Source of the DNA: Blautia sp.
GTDB taxonomy: Bacteria; Bacillota; Clostridia; Lachnospirales; Lachnospiraceae
DNA length: 9,969 nt
Assembly (NCBI GenBank): GCA_017420455.1
Contig: JAFOJB010000108.1
Location: forward strand, 1-9,969
Reading direction: 5' to 3'
Shown here: in pieces, positions 7,222 through 9,969 of the stretch
Position numbering within the stretch: position 1 is the stretch's first letter
How the letters are laid out: each line of letters begins with the position of its first letter
Notes under the pieces: model-generated
Told to the model about the DNA's origin: nothing
Databases searched by the model: none
Seen by the model: the letters and a program-made list of their open reading frames with translations, nothing else
Program-made: the position numbers and the translations under genes

Positions 7222-7980
7222 TTACCCTTCGATCACGTTGCTCATATCATAAAGGCCGGGGCCTTTTCCTGCCAGGAACCTGGCCGCCTCCACGGCGCCC
7301 TTTCCAAAAACCGCTTTGGAAAACGCGGTATGGGTGAAGGTTACCACTTCGTCGGTTCCGGCGAAAATCACCTCGTGTTCTCCTACGATATTCCCACCGC
7401 GGACGGCCGAAATGCCGATTTCTTTCGCGTCCCTCTGTTCCCGTCTCTGGCTCCTGTCATATACATAATGGTAGGAGTTGTCCATCGCCTCGTTCACGCT
7501 GTCCGCCAGGGCAAGGGCTGTCCCGCTGGGCGCGTCCACCTTCAGATGATGATGCTTTTCCACCACTTCCACATCGAACCCGGCAGGCGCAAGCACCCGG
7601 GCCGCCTCCTTCAGAAGCTTCATCAGCACATTGATCCCCAGAGACATGTTGGCGGATTTCAGAACGGCCACCTTTTCCGATGTCTTCTGCAGATGCGCAA
7701 GCTGTTCCTCTGAAAGCCCTGTAGTACACTCCACCAGCGGGAGCTTTCTCTCCTCACAATAGGAAAGAACCGCGTCCACAGCCCTGGCACTGGAGAAATC
7801 GACCACCACATCCGCTTCCGCCTGACAGTCCGAAAGCTTCGTATATACCGGAAAATCATTCTTTCCCTGATCTGCGATATCAACCCCGGCAACGATCTGC
7901 ATCCCGGCGTCTTCAGAAACGAGGCCGCTGATCACCTTGCCCATATGGCCATTGCAGCCGTGCAGTATTATCCTGGTCAT
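7222..7980 (-). CDS. dapB: 4-hydroxy-tetrahydrodipicolinate reductase
   Basis: DapB reduces the DapA product with NAD(P)H to tetrahydrodipicolinate, the second dedicated step towards diaminopimelate and lysine. The 252-residue length is typical. The N-terminal Rossmann nucleotide-binding loop is HGCNGHMG (7-14), followed by VDFSSARAV (60-68) and VECTTGLSEEQ (83-93). The catalytic segment is EKHHHLKVDAPSGTA (141-155); by alignment to the E. coli enzyme His143 and Lys147 take the roles of His159 and Lys163. The start lies 10 nt after the dapA stop, with GAGG upstream, so the two genes are surely co-transcribed and probably translationally coupled. A strong terminator follows. Confidence 0.97.
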   Translation of the reverse strand: MTRIILHGCNGHMGKVISGLVSEDAGMQIVAGVDIADQGKNDFPVYTKLSDCQAEADVVVDFSSARAVDAVLSYCEERKLPLVECTTGLSEEQLAHLQKTSEKVAVLKSANMSLGINVLMKLLKEAARVLAPAGFDVEVVEKHHHLKVDAPSGTALALADSVNEAMDNSYHYVYDRSQRREQRDAKEIGISAVRGGNIVGEHEVIFAGTDEVVTFTHTAFSKAVFGKGAVEAARFLAGKGPGLYDMSNVIEG

Positions 7981-7990
7981 ACATTCATCC

Positions 7991-8884
7991 TCACTTTACC
8001 TTGATCCCGAAATCCACCATTGCCTTTTTCAGAACCTCCTGATGGGCAGGCTCCATCTCTGTAAGCGGCATGCGAAGAGGACCAACCTCAAACCCCATCA
8101 TGTTCATGGCAGCCTTCACCGGAATCGGGTTCACTTCTGAAAACAGGGCGTTGATCAGCGGGATGGCGCGAAGCTGAAGCTCTGCCGCTCCCTTTGTATC
8201 CCCCTTCAGGAACCTGTCCACCATATCGTGGGTTTCTTTTGGCGCCACATTGGAAAGGACAGAGATCACTCCCAGGCCTCCCAGTGAAAGGATGGGCAGC
8301 ACCTGGTCATCGTTTCCGGAGTACAGCTCCAGATTCCCATCTGCCAGATACATGGTCCTGGCGATCTGGGAAAGGTTCCCGCTGGCCGCCTTCAGGCCCT
8401 TGATATTCTCTACATTTTTCGCCATATATGCGACGGTTTCCGGCTCCAGATTGCAGCCGGTACGGCTGGGCACATTATACAGGATCACCGGAGTATTCGG
8501 AACGCTTTCCGCCACTGCCGTGAAATGCGCGATCAGCCCCTTCTGCGTGGCTTTATTGTAATACGGCGTCACCAGAAGCAGAGCGTCTGCTCCATAGGAG
8601 GCTGCCTCTGTAGAAAGCATAATCGCCGTCTCTGTGCAGTTGGAGCCTGTCCCCGCAATGACCGGAACCCTTTTTGCCACCTTTTCCACCGTAAAGTGGA
8701 TAGCCTTCAAGTGCTCCCCATGGGTCAGCGTGGAGGATTCCCCCGTAGTACCACAGATTACAATGGCATCTGTTCCATTGGCGATCTGATACTCCAGGAT
8801 CTCTTCCAGTTTATCGTAATTGATTTTTCCGTCAGCATACATCGGGGTGACGATCGCAACAGCTGCTCCGGTGAATATTGGCAT
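7991..8884 (-). CDS. dapA: 4-hydroxy-tetrahydrodipicolinate synthase
   Basis: DapA condenses pyruvate with aspartate semialdehyde, the branch point into diaminopimelate and lysine. The 297-residue product is a full-length (beta/alpha)8 aldolase of the DHDPS family. It shows GTTGES (45-50), VTPYYNK (105-111), YNVPSRTG (136-143; Tyr136) and GLKAASGN (163-170), where Lys165 is the Schiff-base lysine. The ATG follows AGGAGG at 7 nt spacing. It heads the dapA-dapB unit and is preceded by a 184-nt region with three hairpins but no clear promoter and no lysine riboswitch that I can recognise. Placement next to a cobO-like gene is probably incidental. Confidence 0.97.
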   Translation of the reverse strand: MPIFTGAAVAIVTPMYADGKINYDKLEEILEYQIANGTDAIVICGTTGESSTLTHGEHLKAIHFTVEKVAKRVPVIAGTGSNCTETAIMLSTEAASYGADALLLVTPYYNKATQKGLIAHFTAVAESVPNTPVILYNVPSRTGCNLEPETVAYMAKNVENIKGLKAASGNLSQIARTMYLADGNLELYSGNDDQVLPILSLGGLGVISVLSNVAPKETHDMVDRFLKGDTKGAAELQLRAIPLINALFSEVNPIPVKAAMNMMGFEVGPLRMPLTEMEPAHQEVLKKAMVDFGIKVK

Positions 8885-8918
8885 CTTTTTTCCTCCTCTT
8901 TTCTAAACGCATGTATAT

Positions 8919-8940
8919 ATCTGACCCCGTCCGGTCAGAT
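8919..8940 (-). other. Perfect hairpin in the dapA leader
   Basis: An 8-bp perfect stem (atctgacc 8919-8926 with ggtcagat 8933-8940, 6-nt loop) lies about 35 nt before the dapA ATG. It is palindromic enough to be a repressor operator, or it could be an mRNA leader hairpin. No U-tract follows on the minus strand, so it is not a standard terminator. Confidence 0.6.
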
Positions 8941-8954
8941 GCCGATCCCGTAAC

Positions 8955-8981
8955 CTGCCGATTCGCGATTTCGACCGGCAG
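8955..8981 (-). other. Second hairpin in the dapA leader
   Basis: A 6-bp stem (ctgccg 8955-8960 with cggcag 8976-8981) encloses a 15-nt loop containing the palindrome tcgcga. It sits between the other two hairpins of the cobO-dapA gap. Confidence 0.45.
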
Positions 8982-8996
8982 AGGGCTCTTATACCC

Positions 8997-9044
8997 GTGA
9001 ACGCAGTCAACTGCCGTTTCATGACTAAAACATCCTGCGTTCAC
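8997..9044 (-). other. Long-loop inverted repeat after cobO
   Basis: Perfect 10-bp arms (gtgaacgcag 8997-9006, ctgcgttcac 9035-9044) enclose 28 nt, inside which GTTT/AAAC can pair again. It starts 25 nt after the cobO stop. It may protect or process the cobO transcript, but it lacks a U-tract and so is not a canonical terminator. Confidence 0.6.
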
Positions 9045-9068
9045 TCGTTATACGCAAAACATGTCTCC

Positions 9069-9563
9069 TTATGGCTCACGTGTGTATATTGTAGTGAGCT
9101 CGGTAATGGTGTCCGCAAATTCCTTCAGTTCCTCCGGGCATTCTCTCCCGGTCATGATAATATCCATGCTGTCGTTTCTCTGCTTCAGAATCTCCGTGAG
9201 AACGTCGATGGATATGATTCCTGTATCCAGAAGCCCCAGAACCTCATCCAGAATAAGGAAATCACATTCCTGTGTGACGACCACCTTTCGGGCGAAATTC
9301 ACACCGTTCAGAATGTTGATATTCTCTTCCTCTTTTTCTTCCTGCGTCAGATCTTCATAGCAGGCATCCATCTTTTCAAACCGGAATACCTTGATATCCC
9401 GGGTTTCCATATTCTCCAGAAAGTCCAGTTCCTTCCGTTCCTTTCCCTTCAGAAACTGTATGATGATCACACTTTTTTCCTGAGTGGAGGCCTGAATGCC
9501 TTTGCCTATGGCAAGGGTCGTTTTTCCCCTTCCGTTTCCGCAGTAAATATCAATATTTCCCAT
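9069..9563 (-). CDS. cobO: Corrinoid (cob(I)alamin/cobyrinate diamide) adenosyltransferase, short clostridial form
   Basis: This family transfers the 5'-deoxyadenosyl group of ATP to cob(I)alamin or cob(I)yrinic acid diamide, making the coenzyme B12 form. The 164-residue protein has the CobA/CobO/BtuR P-loop CGNGRGKTT (8-16; Arg replaces the usual Lys at position 12), IIIQFLKGK (33-41), the Walker B-like LILDEVLGL (103-111) and IIMTGR (135-140). It ends at TREP, without the His-Pro and GIxAxxGIE tail of Salmonella CobA. I infer a clostridial short form, not a truncation, because the reading frame closes cleanly. The ATG is the only start: an in-frame TGA is at 9597-9599, with no other start codon between. 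AAGGA lies 9 nt upstream. No other cobalamin gene is in the window, so it may serve salvage, or its partner genes may lie to the right. Confidence 0.82.
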   Translation of the reverse strand: MGNIDIYCGNGRGKTTLAIGKGIQASTQEKSVIIIQFLKGKERKELDFLENMETRDIKVFRFEKMDACYEDLTQEEKEEENINILNGVNFARKVVVTQECDFLILDEVLGLLDTGIISIDVLTEILKQRNDSMDIIMTGRECPEELKEFADTITELTTIYTREP

Positions 9564-9605
9564 ATGCTTAAATCCTTTTTCATATCTTTCCTCCGGTCAC
9601 CCGGA
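9506..9605 (-). promoter_or_regulatory. cobO translation start region with overlapping mini-ORF
   Basis: The best ribosome binding site, GGAGG (9590-9594), is spaced 6 nt from an ATG at 9583 that is out of frame with cobO. It opens a 25-codon frame ending at TAG 9506-9508, inside cobO. The cobO ATG (9563) has a weaker AAGGA. A small hairpin (9592-9596 with 9601-9605, 4-nt loop) covers part of GGAGG. The layout could tune cobO translation, but it may also be chance. Confidence 0.4.
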
Positions 9606-9670
9606 TTTTGATCTAAATAATATTACCGCAGATTCAGCAGAAATGCAAGTCTAACGTTACGGACCGGGGC

Positions 9671-9917
9671 GTAAGCCGCCAGTGTTCTTTCTGCTAAGAG
9701 TATCTCGCATTTTTCCGCAGTCGCTGAGGCCAGACCTGTATCCCCGCTCTGGAATCCGTGTGTCCCCTGACCCGACAATCCCGCCCGGGAGGCGGTCGTT
9801 TCCTCACCCTGTGTTCCTGCAGTCAGGAAGGCTGACAGACATCCTGAAAACACATGCAGTCTCCATCCGGTGAAGCCGTGAACTGCAACCGCCTCCGTTA
9901 CCGTTCAGACCCTCGCC
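9671..9917 (-). repeat. Direct repeat copy 2, candidate structured RNA upstream of cobO
   Basis: This is the partner of 9-247, in the same orientation. The core is 9671-9889; a 12-nt insertion (about 9890-9901) precedes a short further match to 9917. On the minus strand it can fold as GUGUUUU/GGAACAC around UCAGGA/UCCUGA, CGAC/GUCG around CCGCC/GGCGG, CCAGA/UCUGG and CUGC/GCAG. A TATAAA (9944-9949) upstream on the minus strand could be a -10 box; its -35 would fall partly outside the window. The element ends about 108 nt before the cobO start, so it could be a cobO leader or an independent small RNA. I see no B12 box or conserved cobalamin-riboswitch core. The remaining gap (9564-9670 and 9918-9969) holds no gene. 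Confidence 0.75.
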
Positions 9918-9969
9918 GGGTCAGGTCACTGCCTCATTGAAGTTTTATACCAGCTCCAGATTGGTTACC

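Noticed and set aside
8991..9025. dapA promoter with TTGACT and TATAAG
   Set aside because: Both hexamers occur on the minus strand but only 11 nt apart, too close for a sigma-A promoter.
8832..9044. 70-codon ORF across the dapA leader
   Set aside because: It would use a GTG start inside an inverted-repeat arm, runs out of frame into dapA and has no similarity.
8885..9068. Lysine riboswitch or T-box ahead of dapA
   Set aside because: The region is short and lacks the conserved lysine-riboswitch core and the T-box GGUGGNACCGCG sequence. Only simple hairpins are present.
9671..9917. Cobalamin riboswitch upstream of cobO
   Set aside because: Position and partial strings (GGUGAGG, CCAGACCUG on the opposite strand) suggested it, but on neither strand does the conserved order of core motifs ending in a B12 box appear. 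Left as an unassigned element pending an Infernal search.

Overview
The window reads as a chromosomal segment of a Gram-positive clostridium, most likely a gut Lachnospiraceae. The hpf-secA neighbourhood, strong GGAGG-type ribosome binding sites, short housekeeping operons and moderately GC-rich coding sequence fit this. The assignment is inferred from gene content; no 16S rRNA gene is present. All seven recognisable protein genes lie on the minus strand, so transcription runs from the right edge to the left. There are no rRNA or tRNA genes, CRISPR arrays or transposases.

In transcription order: (1) 9671-9917, one copy of a roughly 220-bp repeat that looks like a structured RNA or leader. (2) 9069-9563, a short corrinoid adenosyltransferase (cobO/btuR family) with an out-of-frame overlapping mini-ORF at its start. 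(3) 8885-9068, a leader with three hairpins. (4) dapA and dapB, 10 nt apart, giving the first two dedicated steps of lysine/diaminopimelate synthesis; they end at a strong intrinsic terminator (7152-7180). (5) A large inverted repeat (7090-7148), then a stand-alone HisA of the eukaryotic (yeast HIS6) type. (6) Long-form hpf, with its own extended -10 promoter. (7) A double hairpin, including a bidirectional terminator whose U-tract abuts the next ribosome binding site. (8) An 827-residue protein joining SH3b, NlpC/P60, class A beta-lactamase-like and L,D-transpeptidase modules, with no signal peptide and 23 cysteines. (9) secA, full length, with a good sigma-A promoter. (10) 9-247, the second copy of the repeat, in the same orientation.

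Functionally the genes cover export (SecA), ribosome hibernation (HPF), diaminopimelate supply for peptidoglycan and lysine (DapA, DapB), histidine synthesis (HisA), cobalamin activation (CobO) and peptidoglycan peptide processing (the fusion protein). DapA/DapB make the meso-DAP precursor whose peptide bonds NlpC/P60 and L,D-transpeptidase domains usually act on, so a loose cell-wall theme runs through the window.

The points most worth a second look are the four-part peptidoglycan enzyme without an export signal, the eukaryotic-type HisA, and the pair of about 94% identical repeats that bracket the segment. I found no complete, clearly new multi-gene system.
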